A stretch of DNA of 64,000 nt from Macrolepiota albuminosa (taxonomy: Eukaryota; Basidiomycota; Agaricomycetes; Agaricales; Agaricaceae): the NCBI GenBank assembly GCA_027475525.1, contig JAMWFC010000054.1, positions 1,604,468-1,668,467 on the forward strand. Direction: 5' to 3'. Under the pieces are notes generated by a model. It searched no databases. It was given only the letters and a program-made list of their open reading frames with translations, and was not told the origin of the DNA. Shown in pieces: positions 34,430-46,928 of the stretch (position 1 is the stretch's first letter; every line of letters starts with the position of its first letter). Both the position numbers and the translations under genes were made by a program.

Positions 34430-35260
34430 TTTAGAGTTTTGGGCTGCTTGGTTGGATGATCGGGTGATGTCAGGGATTGATTGATGATCTCGGGTTCCTG
34501 CCCATCAGCCAAACAGCACCAGTCAGAGACGTGTCGTTTCACTTCTCACTGTGCACTGGTTCAACTTTGGCTGTTTTCATTGTTTTGGAGTAGATTATTT
34601 CTGAGGTGAGTCCTGCCTATAGTCTTTGGCTTTCCCATGCACGCGCTTTGTTTTCATTGTTTTGGAGTAGATTATTTCTGAGGTGAGTCCTGCCTATAGT
34701 CTTTGGCTTTCCCATGCACGCGCTTACAGTTTTCAGTGTTCCATGTGTACTTGAGAACTCAATATATTATTATTTTTCTTCAGGCTTGTCTCGTCATTCA
34801 AGATGGCACGTAACAGTATCAACATCCATTTCTAAACAATCTCCTCCTTCCCATTCTCGTTCTCTATAAATACAGAGCAAAACTCTGGTGGTTGTCTCTG
34901 AACCTGCCCAGTAATCCTCCCAGCCTGCTCAAGCACCCTCAAATGGCTCTTGACTTCGGCCCGCAAGAAGGGTCCTGATCCTCCCAATTCACCCTCATCG
35001 CCTCCCAATGCTCCTACCTCGGACAGGACTACATCGCTCCTTTGGCCATACCCGCACCACATCCGGCCTCCGCCATTGTCTATACCTTCCACGCCTGTCC
35101 TAACACCCACACTTGCCAACGCACTCTCCACCTCCGTCTGCACTCCCCCAACGCACTCTCTCCACGACCTTCACTCCCTCCAAATACACGCTCACGCTTT
35201 CATGTACAGCCCATCGGCATGAGTGTCCTGAATAACTAGGGGCCAATCATGCATATCCCA
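34430..35260. repeat. Dispersed repeat, direct copy at 47.88-48.60 kb
   Basis: ggtgatgtcagggattgatt through the taaatacagagcaaaactct region and the proline-rich short frame (ARKKGPDPPNSPSSP) recur at 47885-48600 in the same orientation. No domain is recognised. The far copy lacks the 77-bp doubling seen here at 34572. Confidence 0.75.
34572..34725. repeat. 77-bp head-to-tail duplication absent from its paralogous copy
   Basis: tgttttcattgttttggagt begins at 34572 and 34649, exact over 77 bp. The homologous sequence near 47990-48070 has a single copy. Confidence 0.95.
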
Positions 35261-35512
35261 CGTCCCCGTACATTCCATAATCAACTCGATTGATGAACCA
35301 TCAGGTAGTCCATCCCACTGCCAGAACTTGTCCCATCTAGACATCCTCGCCCTCTACCGCCTCCGCAAAGACAAATACACCAGCTTCCTCTTCGGCACAA
35401 CTTGCTTGTATGGGCCGTTGCTAGCACGGCGTGACCAAGATCTACCTGCCAAATTTGATCGAAACGTCGACAAGACCGAGGCCTACAGCATAGGGTGTTG
35501 AATACGTGACGT

Positions 35513-35666
35513 GGCAGTGTCAATGTGACCACGTTAGTGTGACTTGCCAGCGCAGCGCGACATGGTAGCGCAGAAGGGAGAAATACCGGGGCAGTGTCAA
35601 TGTGACCACGTTAGTGTGACTTGCCAGCGCAGCGCGACATGGTAGCGCAGAAGGGAGAAATACCGG
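35513..35666. repeat. 77-bp head-to-tail duplication absent from its paralogous copy
   Basis: ggcagtgtcaatgtgaccac begins at 35513 and 35590. The matching sequence near 3220-3300 is single. Confidence 0.95.
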
Positions 35667-36584
35667 CAACGTTTGTATAATATTCAATGTTCGAATCATA
35701 TATAACAATATCCGTAATCATAACATAAAAAAAAAACAAAAACAAAAACAAAAAAAGGCATAAATGTTTCAAAAAAAGCAAAAAAAAACATTCAGTTGTC
35801 AACAACGTCCCTGTATGCGTAGAACGTGTTGGCATCAACACGTAGAACGTGTTGGCGTCAACACGACCGCCGTACAATAATAAGTACATCCCTGTACAAT
35901 GCGCCTTCGTATTCGTGGCCTGTAAAGGGGTGTTATTAGACGAATTACGTCGAAAACTGGCAACTCACCTGTTCCTTGTTACCATTTAGTTCCTTGACCC
36001 TCCCTGTAACCCCTTTGATGCGCTCGAATGCTCGAATAACATACGCGTGCGCATATCTGGTCATCTGTGAGTTTAACAGAGCCAAAAAAAAGGGGCAAAA
36101 ACTACGTACTTGATGCCCTGAACCACACTGGTCCTTCTGCTTTCCCTTTTTCCGATTTTATACGACGAATCGCCGTCGATAGGTCGGAAAACCGCATAGG
36201 ATGATTGTTCAGAACTCGACAAGCAAGTCATGGACGTTATAAGATGGGAATGGACGTTCAAAGCAGCGCTCAGGTTGAGCAATGTCCAGGACACCGTGAC
36301 GCGTCGAATACACGCGTGACAGTAACATATACGCATAAGCGTGGCTCCTGCTGGCTTTAAACAGCCAACGTTAAACCCCACGTCGTCTTTGGAGCGTCCG
36401 CACGCAACTAGAGGCTTTGCTGCTCGTCCTAAAATCGAAATAAAATAGTTCGAAGTACAATCGATAAGTCCGACGTACCAATTTATTACAAGCTTCAAAC
36501 GAACGCTTGCCCCTTCGTCGTCCTTGGAGCGTCCACACGCGGGCGAAGGCTTTGCTGTACGACCTAAAAACGTTATAATAATGA

Positions 36585-36585
36585 T

Positions 36586-36622
<37 letters not shown>
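36585..36622. repeat. (ATA)n microsatellite
   Basis: About twelve ataata units; absent or much shorter at the corresponding place near 4215. Confidence 0.9.
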
Positions 36623-36625
<3 letters not shown>

Positions 36626-38106
36626 TTATCCGAATCACAAATATAAAAATAAATAAAGAAACGAATAATAAATAAAAAAAAAACATAAAAAGAAACATAC
36701 GGAAAAGAAAACAAAAGAGACCGAAACATAAAAAGAAACATACAAAATAAAAATAAAAATAAAAAAAAAAGGTTCCGATGAGTACATACACATACCGATA
36801 TCGCTTCAGGCGTTTAATCACGGCGTGCACGACTTGTAGCGCATCCACTAACGACCAACCATTATGACACATATTCGGCTGTTGCCTGGAGCTACTCGAA
36901 CGCAATGTTGTAAGATGAATCTTCATCAGTATGAGTACCAACGCCGACGGTATGGTTGGGATAATGCGAAGCAGCGACCTCTACAAGCTCTGGCATATAG
37001 TTAATACCAAGATAACGGTCCTGGCTATACCCAAGGTTTATGCGCGGACGAACAAAGGTACTGCCTGAGACGTGTAGATTGTTTGGTGAGGGACTATCTG
37101 TTGGCAAAGGAAGGCAGGCAGACTATTGCATCCCTGGCCGCGTTTAGATTGCTTTATCGTCATATTTCGCCAACACCTAGTAGAGACTAACTTGTGGAAT
37201 GATGTTGGAGGGGCAACGAACAGAAACGGCAACTTCGATTCATTGATATATAGCAGAATAACGAAACATGGCCTTTCGGTTTCGCCTAGTCCTAAGAGAC
37301 ACGTAGAGCCATTCAACTATATGACGACTTTACCCGCATTTGGTTCTGGTTTCATATGATCCATTAGTGAGACTATATGATCTTTTTAAAGCATATGGTC
37401 GCGGTTGGGAGAAGACGTACCTAGCACTTTGAATGTCAGCAGCGCCTGTTTCAGTGACTCCATGAGAGCGGGATGCTGACAACCAAACTGCTCACGAGTT
37501 GCACGGAGATTGCCGTAGATCTATCAAGTCACGTTATATAAAGTATGCCACAAGAAACCGCTGGATCCAGAAACATGTTCCATCAGAAAATCTGCTGACC
37601 TATTAAGGCGCTTGCACGCGTGTTTTAACTCTAGTATACTTCATTTCATTAGTTTATTTTACTCGTTTATTCGTCAACCCTTCCTCCTCGCCCTGTAAAT
37701 AGGTAGCAGTCAGCTGATAGCTTTCGCCTCTGACACCAATACACGTAGGTCGCGCAATTGCGTGACCGGTTCGGCGCTATCACGTCAGCATTCACGCTAA
37801 CTGCAGAGGAGAGGTATCTAAGTAAACAGGCCGTCCAACTGAACGCTTACATAATATGTATTAATTATTAATTATTAATTATCAAATAATTATTAAGTTA
37901 CTTAATTATTTATATATAGTATTTATCGTTATGTTACATATTCCTAAGTTTAAATATGATATATATACATGTACGTAGATAGACGAATACGGTGTGTGTT
38001 TACTGCAATAAACCGTGAAACACAGCGCGTTGATAATACAATTAAATTATCTGTGAAACTTATAAGGCACGGTAAGCGTTAGAATTAAACTTACTCACAT
38101 AGAAGA

Positions 38107-38206
38107 NNNNNNNNNNNNNNNNNNNNNNNNNNNNNNNNNNNNNNNNNNNNNNNNNNNNNNNNNNNNNNNNNNNNNNNNNNNNNNNNNNNNNNNNNNNNNN
38201 NNNNNN
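38107..38206. other. Assembly gap of exactly 100 N
   Basis: Unlike the first gap, its flanks do not match each other, so real sequence may be missing. It separates the segmental duplication from the amidase remnant. Confidence 0.99.
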
Positions 38207-39420
38207 TCCCCACTCTCCACCACCATGCCATCAATCCAATGCCTACTTGCTCTCGGCGCCTCCCTTGTATGCAAGGCACGTACATCCCAGTTCACACACG
38301 GCGCACAGGCCTGGGAGTATGTCGACCATGCATACTCGCTCAACCCGCATGGGGATGGGCACCTCACGGCGTCTGCGTTGAGCTCTGGAAGCGCATGTAC
38401 AATCGCAGGGTCTAAATGGGTGAGTTTACTGTTGGGAGTGATACGAGGGGAAGTGCGAGGAAGCCTGCGGCATTTGTGGGCGCATATAGGATGAGGCCTA
38501 CGCATGGGAGTTTGGATATGAGCAGTGTGCTACCCTGTCGGAGGATATGGATACGGCAGGCTACTTTACGAGGGACCCAAGGCTGATTCACCCTGGTAGG
38601 TACAACTACTCTCCCATCTGAAAGAAACACCAAACAATCTTCCCCAAAAAATTATTCTACCCGACCGAACATTTCCCTGTCTCCAACCCCGCAGCCCAAG
38701 TCCTCTAGGACTTCGCAGCTGTGCTGTCAAAGCACCTCAAAATAATCGTCGTCCCAATGAATTTCACGACTTCCTTGCTGGACCACATCCCCTCGCACGA
38801 CTTTGCCCAATTCCAGCTCGTGTCAATCACCCTAGTTGAGTACTGTTCCTGGGTGTCCGTCGACAAACCGCTCATTGAGGCGTACAAGGACCAGTCCAAC
38901 TCCACACCGCACGTGAAGGCGATGTTCTCACACGGTGAGAAACACACAGCGCAGGACTTTGTCGCAGCCCAGCCACGCCCTTCATGCGTTCCGCGAGTCT
39001 GTGGCGTCGGATCTCATCAACGCGGATATCAAGTCATGCCCAGACTCATTGTTCGTGTATGGCGTGAGCACCAGTGGCCGGCCGTCACACCGCGTTGAGG
39101 AGTTTAATAATATGGAAGAGGCTGCACAGGCCTTGCTCGCAGGTCCAGTTGGTGGAGATGGGAACACGGCAAAGCTGTCCGATCATTTCATTTATGTCGT
39201 TTCGATGGCGGGGTTGCCTGAAGTGACGATTCCGCTGGGCCAGATGGGGTATTAAGCCATGTTAGTAGGGAATGGAAGATGCTGCCTGTTGCGGTGTAGG
39301 TCTTTGCACATAGAGGTTGCGATGATGATTTGTTGTTGAATCTTGTTGAAAAGTTGGTGGGGAAAGGATTGTTGGATGCTGTTAGGACAGGGAAGAATGC
39401 GTTTGATTTTGGGTTGTGAT
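38207..39420 (+). pseudogene. Amidase-signature family enzyme, fragmentary
   Basis: Translated pieces resemble fungal amidases: SSGSACTIAGSKW is close to the Gly/Ser-rich amidase signature, and a RGSVR-like and GLRMGVWI stretch follows. Later pieces are LKIIVVPMNFTTSLLDHI, SVTLVEYC-like text and DHFIYVVSMAGLPEVTIPLG with a final stop near 39420. At least three frame changes and missing segments between them show a non-functional copy. The 5' part is lost in the gap. Intact enzymes hydrolyse amides with a Ser-Ser-Lys triad. Confidence 0.6.
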
Positions 39421-39688
39421 AATTCTAGTACAGATGTATTGTTATGACGTTGCGCTTACGCTCTCTCTTCGATCTTAACTAAGTATTTATAGCAAATCAT
39501 GACTGGAAGTCATAGGCCGCTTCTTGGTTCCTTGGGGAGGAAAATGGAGACAGCCTTCATGGTACTTGATGGACGAAAGATCGATTGAGTACGACGCTGT
39601 TAACGGAACTGATAATAGATATGAATACTAGCAATGACGGGATAGAGTCAGTAATTTTTTTTTAAACCTAAACAATTGCTGGCTGCAC

Positions 39689-39914
39689 CGTCATAACCCT
39701 TTTAAATGTTCCAATGGATTGATTCCATCTATGACACCAAATGTTCCTGAGAGATACATCACCACTGTAGTCCTACTTACCTGAGGCACTTGAATTTATC
39801 AAATGTCCACAAATAAAAAATAAGGAACATTTCTACCTATGCGAGAGATCAGACACATACCAACGTCGAAAGAATCGCCCATACCAGGAGACTTGCAGGG
39901 GAGAGATGAGGCAT
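39689..39914 (-). pseudogene. Stray copy of exons 1-3 of the 13-exon membrane-protein gene
   Basis: Exons 39914-39861, 39836-39781 and 39728-39689 (54, 56 and 40 bp) match exons 1-3 of the gene at 60972-63021 in length, phase and sequence (MPHLSPASLLVWAILSTL, then FLIFYLWTFDKFKCL, then GTFKRVMT). Splice signals are kept. Sequence identity ends soon after the third exon. It is a truncated duplicate: promoter, first membrane helix and start survive, the rest is absent. Confidence 0.85.
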
Positions 39915-39919
39915 GGCAA

Positions 39920-40978
39920 GGAAGAACCGGACAGACAACCTTGGGGAGGAAGTACGAGGTCCGAATCAGCAAGAAGCTAAAGCCTACAAAGGAGACCAGA
40001 GGCTGCAGTGGGTTACGAGGTGTCGAGAGCGACTTTTAGACAGGGCTGAATGGGGTGATTACGTCAGGCTTGATCTCGCTTCGTGCTGATTCGACTTTGC
40101 CCGTCGTTTTGAGTCCAGTACAGGCTTCTGCTTTCCATTGCTTACAGGTTTCAGCTTTAGAACTCAATATACTCAACAGCCCCCTTGTCCGTTCCCAAAC
40201 AAAAGACCCAAATCGCCTCTAATGTCCCCCTACAGTTCCCCAAGTACCCGCATCCCGTACCCGGCCCTCAGCCATCACTTTATACACCGTCCTAACACCC
40301 ACACTTCAGTCTGCGCTTTCTGACGCTCTCCGCCTCCTTCCTCAGGACCTTCGCCTTCTTTGAATCCACGCTCACGCTTTTATACGCCCATTGGCATGAG
40401 CGTACTCAACAGCTCGGGACCAGTCGTGCACTGCACATCTGGCGCGCCGCACACCTCTTGTATTGGACATCGGATGGGCAAGGACGAGCCCATCGATCTT
40501 GGGAAGCGACTCCGATGCGGGAATTAGGGCGTGGCAGATCAAGCTGACCTCGCAGGAGAGGTTAAGGATTGAACGAACAATCAACGTCCTCGAGAAATCT
40601 GACCCTCCGGGATCTCGGACTCAAAACAGATTTATGCACCCAGTACGTGTTGTGCCTTTCTGCGAAAGCCAGAATTAATTATTCGGTTATCTAAGCTTCA
40701 TTCAAATGCTCAAACATTGTTATAGTATTTCCCAATTTTACTCCACGTTTCTCGTCGCCCTTTTGTAGTTGCATTGCTAGCGTCTCCGTCTCTTCATCAT
40801 CTCTACAAGTCTGTCTCCTCTCTTCGGACGGTTCTTCCTGCTCCTTGGTTCTCTTTGGCGTACCGGGGAATTGGTATAATAAATATTTCCACTATCGTTG
40901 TACCCGTGTCGTCTATTTCAGGATAAAAATCGCATATATGCATCTATCGAATCGAGTTCCATGGTTAGAATGCAGAAG
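39920..40978 (-). repeat. 3' flank of DUF6535 copy 2, inverted copy of 2.0-3.06 kb
   Basis: Nearly identical in reverse complement to the left flank block, including the short frame KIDGLVLAHPMSNTRGVR. No function is assigned. Confidence 0.75.
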
Positions 40979-43009
40979 TTATGGTGTCTCTGCATTCACG
41001 ATGTGAGATGTCATCCCATATGGGGCGAGCCGGACAGTCTGGTAATGTTCCAAGTACTCGACAAGTATGTCGCTGCCTTTGCTGCGCGCAATGTCAAGCA
41101 GTGTCTTCCCTTCAGCATCCTTGACCGTCTTATCCCATCCGCGGTCAAGCAAAAGCGTCACTTTTTCCGGCACGCGGTGTCCGAAATGTACCAATTCATC
41201 GTGGAGTTCATCGTGACTTGATAATTGGGCACAATGATCCAAAAGTACCCCAGCAATATCCTGATATAGAATGGCATCGTCAAGTGCTGTACGTCCGAAG
41301 TGTGATCGCGCAGATATCAGAGCTGGCTCTCGTTCAACAAGGGCATTGACCACATCCAGATTGCCTGCCTGGGCTGCCCAGTGCAAAGCAGTATGATCAA
41401 GGGAATCACGACAATTGAGGTCTATTCCTCGACGCACCAATTCACGAAAGTCTTCTGTATCACCATCATCTATGCATGAGCGCAAGAACATCGGGTTCAA
41501 ACCACTGCCAGATTTAAATAGGCCGGGACCGCCCAAATCCAGAAGCCACCGAGATAGGACACGATGCTTGTCTCTGAGTGCCGCTACATAAGCAAGATAC
41601 AGTGCAGCCCTCATCTGTTTTTGCCAATCCTTGAAACCAGTGGTAGCTTCGTCTAGCAGAGTCTTAAGATCAAAGGTCGTCATGAAAGTTTTAATCAGTC
41701 GGCCATGTTTGTTGTTTCCAATCTCGTCCTCCATGGAAGATGTCGAATACGTATCTGGCAATCTTGATAAAGAATATGCGATTGCAGAGAGAAGATGACT
41801 ATTTCCTGAGCTTGGGTTAAGGTATCTACTCAGAGGACGGTCGAAATAGAATTCTTTACGTCGTGTAGACCATTCATCAAGAAAGCCACAAGTCCCCTCA
41901 ATGACAATTTCTTTGACAAAGCGGTTAGATGAGTGGTTGAAGACCCAGTCCAAGGAGTTGTGAGCGAGACTATCATAAGGCCATGTTTGTTCCAAAACTG
42001 CACTGTGCTCTGCTTCTTTCAGAATCCGCCTTCCCATCCATGGTGGTCGCCGCGGTGGTATTCGAAATCCGCGATTGAAGCTAGTAGGGAGCATATACCA
42101 AAGACGCAAGCAACCCCGTCTTGTCGTACGGAGAGTGAAGGATAGAAGCTGGGCTATAGGGAACATGAAAGGGATGCGGTAGGGACAGGCTATATGAAAT
42201 GCTGGGAGCACTAAGGATACGAGGTAGAAGATAAATGTGACAGCAGTGATCCCAACAACGATTCCATATATTGGACGGGACAACTGCGAGACATAGACGG
42301 CAAGTCCTGCCAGGAAAATGGCGACTGAGCAATGCAGGATTAATGGGAGAATCTCAATGATTTTCCCGAGTTTCCATTTCACAAGTCCCTCAAAGCGGAA
42401 TTGGCGGATGGAAGCGCGGGTTTTGGCGTCGCCAGAAACCGTTGCAGTATAAGCCTGTTCACTGTGTTAGACGACCCAAAAGAGGGCAAAAGAATAACAA
42501 ACTTGTATCCATTGTTTCGCTAGAACAGACAGGAGGGCAGTCGACAACGAGAGAGCGAGACTGGTAAAAAAAAGTCCATTCACCCATGCATCTTTGGAAG
42601 TGTGCGTCCGGCTTTCGGGACCTAGCATTGCTGCAGGCACAGCATTGACGCTCGATCCATTTCCGGCGGCTCTCAATAATTGGTTGGTTTCGACAAGGAG
42701 AGACACCATAATTTGTGCGTTGTCTGGTTGGAGTACTTGAGATGTCTGAGCGACAAACGTAGTTACGACTGCCGAGAAGAGTGCCGCCTGTCTTGGAATT
42801 AGGAAGACATTTAGGATTGTACGTCCATCAAAACTCACAAAAACAAGGAGACTTTCAAGGATGCTCTGAAAGCTTTCGATCATGTCCGCATCATGACTTC
42901 CTGCTTCGTCAAGGTATACATACCACATCCGCGCATTCTCTTTCAGTTCTTCTCCTAGTTTGTCAGGATTGTACATCTGTGTGTAATCGTAATTACGACC
43001 ACCTGGGAG
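40979..43009 (-). CDS. DUF6535 membrane protein with ankyrin repeats, copy 2
   Basis: Exons 43009-42839, 42787-42503 and 42454-40979; introns of 51 and 48 bp. A short upstream first exon is likely, because the visible 5' exon follows an acceptor (ccctatag) and family members start earlier; it was not found. DUF6535 begins NYDYTQMYNPDKLGEELKEN. Four hydrophobic segments lie in exons 2 and 3. The ankyrin part shows HTALHWAAQAGNLDVVNAL and RTALDDAI. This paralogue is closest to copy 1 and ends with the same MTSHIVNAETP-like tail. All frames are open across the splices. Function unknown; membrane location inferred. Confidence 0.85.
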
Positions 43010-44857
43010 CTATAGGGTGAATGTATATCATTTCACAACAAATGCACGACAGTACCCAAGTTATGGATGCCCAAGGTCCTAAGGCGCGATGCATGCAAGT
43101 ATGCCATTGTAGGTAGGAAAGATGGTTGTATGTGGCAGTTCTTCCACGAATCAAAATTGTTGATTGATGATGATTTACTTACTAATCACTTAGCTGGGAT
43201 ATGATAGTATCGAAGGGAGGAAACGAAAGACAAGTAAGGTAGAGGGTCTTCATGTTTTATCATCCTTGATTTGTTTGCATTGTTACTGGGTCATCCTGAG
43301 ATATTCTGAGCAGCGGAAGAACAGGTAGTGTATGGCTGCCCTCCAGGTCAAGCTATCAAGGCCAATGAAGACGGAGTGATGAGTTCCTTGGTCTCTCCCA
43401 AGGTCACATCTAGTGATTGACATGTGCCATGTAATTTTATATCTCCAAACAAGACCTGAAACAGATAATAGAAAAACATATGGAAACATACACAAGGTCG
43501 AAGAACAACAGTGTCGGAAAAATCACTCACCTAAAATCCAACTGTGTGTGTGGGAAAATGTCACCAATTGCCATGTGACTTCGGCATGATCGGCATAAAT
43601 GCCCCTCGGCAATCACCCAGAAAGTGATGATCGCCGGCAAGCTACAACACAGGGCCCCCAATAGTCTGCAACCTTGCAGCGCTAAAGAAACGTCGTCAAG
43701 TCTTTTTTATCATTTCCTATTAGCTAGGCTTGTCAGCACCACCATACCCTCTGCACTCCTACTCAGCCCCTTATAGACTTAGCTTTGTTGCGTCATTGGA
43801 AAATAAAAGGTGGCTGATCCAGCGACTGCATCGGTATGGCTAGTTGACCTCAGTTTTTCATATCAAGGACTTAGACCAGTTCTAGCACGCAGACTCTGGA
43901 ATGTGATCTTACTCCGCCAAATCCGGTGGTCTAATGTTACAGCGCGACGCACAACTTTTCGATTTGTGAACCTTTGATCAAACCTTATTCTTGTAGAGCG
44001 ACAATGCCGTACAAACATGTCCGTGTACATTCAGTCGTCTACTTACTTGCCTATATCTCACGAAACTTGCCAATCCTATAGATTACTGTTCCTCTAGTCG
44101 CGTTGCCCCTTCTCTGAGCAAATTACCCACGTCGCCTACTCACCTTCCAGGAGCCTCTTAAGTCTATTTAAGCCGCGCATGTATGCACCTCAGATGGGTC
44201 CACATCCCCTCCTTCAGCTGTATCTGCACCCCACATCTGGCCCGCCGCCATCGCTCTATACCTCCTAAGCCACATACTTCCAACGTAGTCTTCACCTCCG
44301 CCTGTGCTCTCTCAACACCCTCTGCATCCATCCCCGTGACCTTTGCCTTCTCCTCCAAATATACTCTACACTCTAATGCATGCCCATTGACACGAGCGCC
44401 CTGAACAGCTAGGGGCCAATCGTGGGGTGCACGATGACGAACCCATCGATCTTGGGAAGCGATTCAAATGCGGAAATTAGGGTGTGTTAGATCAAGCTGT
44501 CGAGAGGTTAAGGATTGAACGAACAATCCACATCCTCAAGAAATCTGATCCTCGGAGTTGCAAAAGCCACGATTGATTATTCGGTTATCTAAGCTTCATT
44601 GAAATGCTCAAACAATTTTATAGTATTCCATGTTTCTCGTCTCCCTCTTGTCGTTGCATTCATTGCTAACATCTCCGTCTCTCTCCAAGTTTCTCTCCTT
44701 TTTGGACGGTTCTCCTTGCTCCTGGATCTTCTTTCGTGGACTGGGTATATGTCATAAATAAATGTTTCCAGTATCGCTGTACTTGTGTCGTATACTTGGG
44801 CATAAAATTGCATATATGCATTTTTCGAATCGAGTTCCATTGGTCAGAATGCAGAGG
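43010..44857. other. Intergenic: promoter side of copy 2 and 3' flank of copy 3
   Basis: 43020-43240 resembles the upstream regions of copies 3 and 4 (cctaaggcgcgatgcatgca also at about 51200). 44160-44857 is the diverged version of the 3' flank block seen behind copies 1 and 2. No separate gene is supported in 43240-44160. Confidence 0.55.
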
Positions 44858-46928
44858 TTATGGTGTCTCTTCATTCACACTGTGAGATTTCATCCCATAT
44901 GGAGCGAACCTGACGGTCTGGTAGTGTTCCAAGTACTCGACAAGTGTGTCGTCACCTTTGCTGCGTGCAATGTCAAGCAGTGCCTTTCCTTCAGCATCCT
45001 TGACTTGTCTATCCCATCCGCAGTCAAGCAAAAGCGTCACTTTTTCCGGCTCCGCATAGTGTGTCAAATATACCAATGCATAGTAGAGTGCATCGTAACT
45101 TGATGACTGGGCACCATGATCCAAAAGGTATGTCACCATCGTATAAATGTTGGCCGAACGTTGATTGGTAGGAGGGTCGTACGAATATTGAACAGCAAGG
45201 TCAAGTGCTGTAAATCCAGAGTGTGTCTGCGCAGAGATCAGACTTGGCTCTCGTTCGACAACAGCAATGGCCACATCCAGATTGTCTGCCTGGGCTGCAC
45301 AATGCAAAGCGGTGCGACCGAAAGAATCACGACAATTGAGGTCTATTCCTCGATGCACCAAATCATGAAAGTCTTCTGCATCCCCCAGAAATATACATGA
45401 AATTAGGAATTCCCCATTCCATTTACTGCTAGATAATAGGCTGTGACCGCCAAAATCCAGAAGCCACCGAGATAGGACATGATTCCTGCCTCTGAGTGCC
45501 ACTTGATAATTTTCAAGCAGTGCAGGCCTTATCTGTGTTTCCCAGTCCTTGAAACCAACAGTAGGTTCGTCTAACAGACTCTTAAGATGAAAAGCCTTCA
45601 TAAAAGCTACAATCAGCCAGCCATGTTCGTTATTTCCGATCTCGTCATCCATGGAAGATGTCGAATACATATCTGGCAACCTCGATAAAGAATATTTGAT
45701 TGCAGAGAGAAGATGGCTATTTCCTGAGCTTAGGTTAACGTATTCAACGTTAACACGGTATATATACCATTCTTCAAGTGAAGACCATTGATCAAGCAAG
45801 CCACAAGTCCCCTCAATGACAATTTCTTTGACAAAGCGGTTAGATGTGTTGTTGAAAACCCAGTCTAAGGAGTTGTAAGCGAGACTATCATCACAACGTG
45901 ATTGTGCCAAAACTGCCTCGTGCTCTGCTTTTTTCAGAGGCTGCCTTGGACTCCATTGTGGTGGCCACGGTGGTCCTTGAAATCCGCGATCGAACTTATG
46001 AGTAAGCATATACCAGAGACGTGAGTATTTCCACCTCGTCATACCAAAAGCGAAAATTAGAAGTCGAGCTAGGAGGAATATGAACGGGATACGGTAGGGA
46101 CAGGCCAAATAAAATGCGGGGAGCACGGAAGATGTGAAGTAGAAGAGAAATGTGACAGCAGTGATCCCAGCAACAATTCCACATATTGGACGGGACAACT
46201 GCGAGACATAGAGAGCCAGTCCAACAAGAAAAATGGCGACTGAGCAATGTAGGATCAATGGGAGCATCTCAATGATTTTCCCGAGTTTCCATTTCACAAG
46301 TCCCTCAAAGCGGAATTGACGGATCAAAGCGCGAGTTCTAGCGTCGCCAGAAACAGTTGCAGTATAAGCCTATTTACTGGTGTTAGATGACATAGAATAG
46401 AGTAAAAAATAACGAACTTGGATCCATTGTTTGGCCAGAACGGACAGCAGGGCAGTCGATAACGAGAGAGCGAGACTGGTAAAAAAGAGTCCATTCACCC
46501 ATACATCGATGGAAGTGTACGTCCGGCTTTCGGGACCTAGAGATGCTGCAGGCACGGCATTGATGCTCGATTTATTTCCGGCGGCTCTCAATAATTGGTT
46601 GGTTTCGACAAGAAGAGACACCATAATCTGTCCGTTATCTGGTTGGAGTACTTGAGATGTTTGAGCGACAAACGTTGTTACCACTGCCGAGAAGAGAGCA
46701 GCCTGTCTTGGAATTAGGAAGACATTTAAAAATGTATGTCGAGCAATGAATACTCGCAAAAACAAGGAGACTGTCGATGATGCTCCGATAGCCTTCGATC
46801 ATGTCCGCATCATGACTCTCTGCTTCGTCAAGATAGACATTCCACACGCGCGCATTCTCTTTTGTTTCTTCTCCCCGTTTGTCAGGACTGTAAATGTTTG
46901 TGTAATCGTAATTACGACCACCGGGGAA
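44858..46928 (-). CDS. DUF6535 membrane protein with ankyrin repeats, copy 3
   Basis: Exons 46928-46758, 46702-46418 and 46369-44858. The first visible intron (46757-46703, 55 bp) has a GC donor (gcgagt) where the paralogues have GT, so it is either a GC-AG intron or a damaged donor. The second intron is 48 bp, GT-AG. DUF6535 reads NYDYTNIYSPDKRGEETKEN; helices follow as in the other copies. The ankyrin region includes RTALHCAAQADNLDVAIAV and a longer loop (SYDPPTNQRSANIYTMVTYL) shared in outline with copy 4. The upstream start exon is not resolved. Confidence 0.8.

Larger units (their letters stand above)
35400..38106. repeat. Segmental duplication, direct copy of 3.1-5.6 kb
   Basis: Same order of landmarks as the left copy, ending against the N gap. 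No gene is supported; minus-strand open frames are interrupted and shared with the other copy. Confidence 0.75.

Noticed and set aside
36073..36941. Long minus-strand frames rich in Phe and Ile
   Set aside because: They are translations of A-rich and (ATA)n sequence inside the non-coding duplication.
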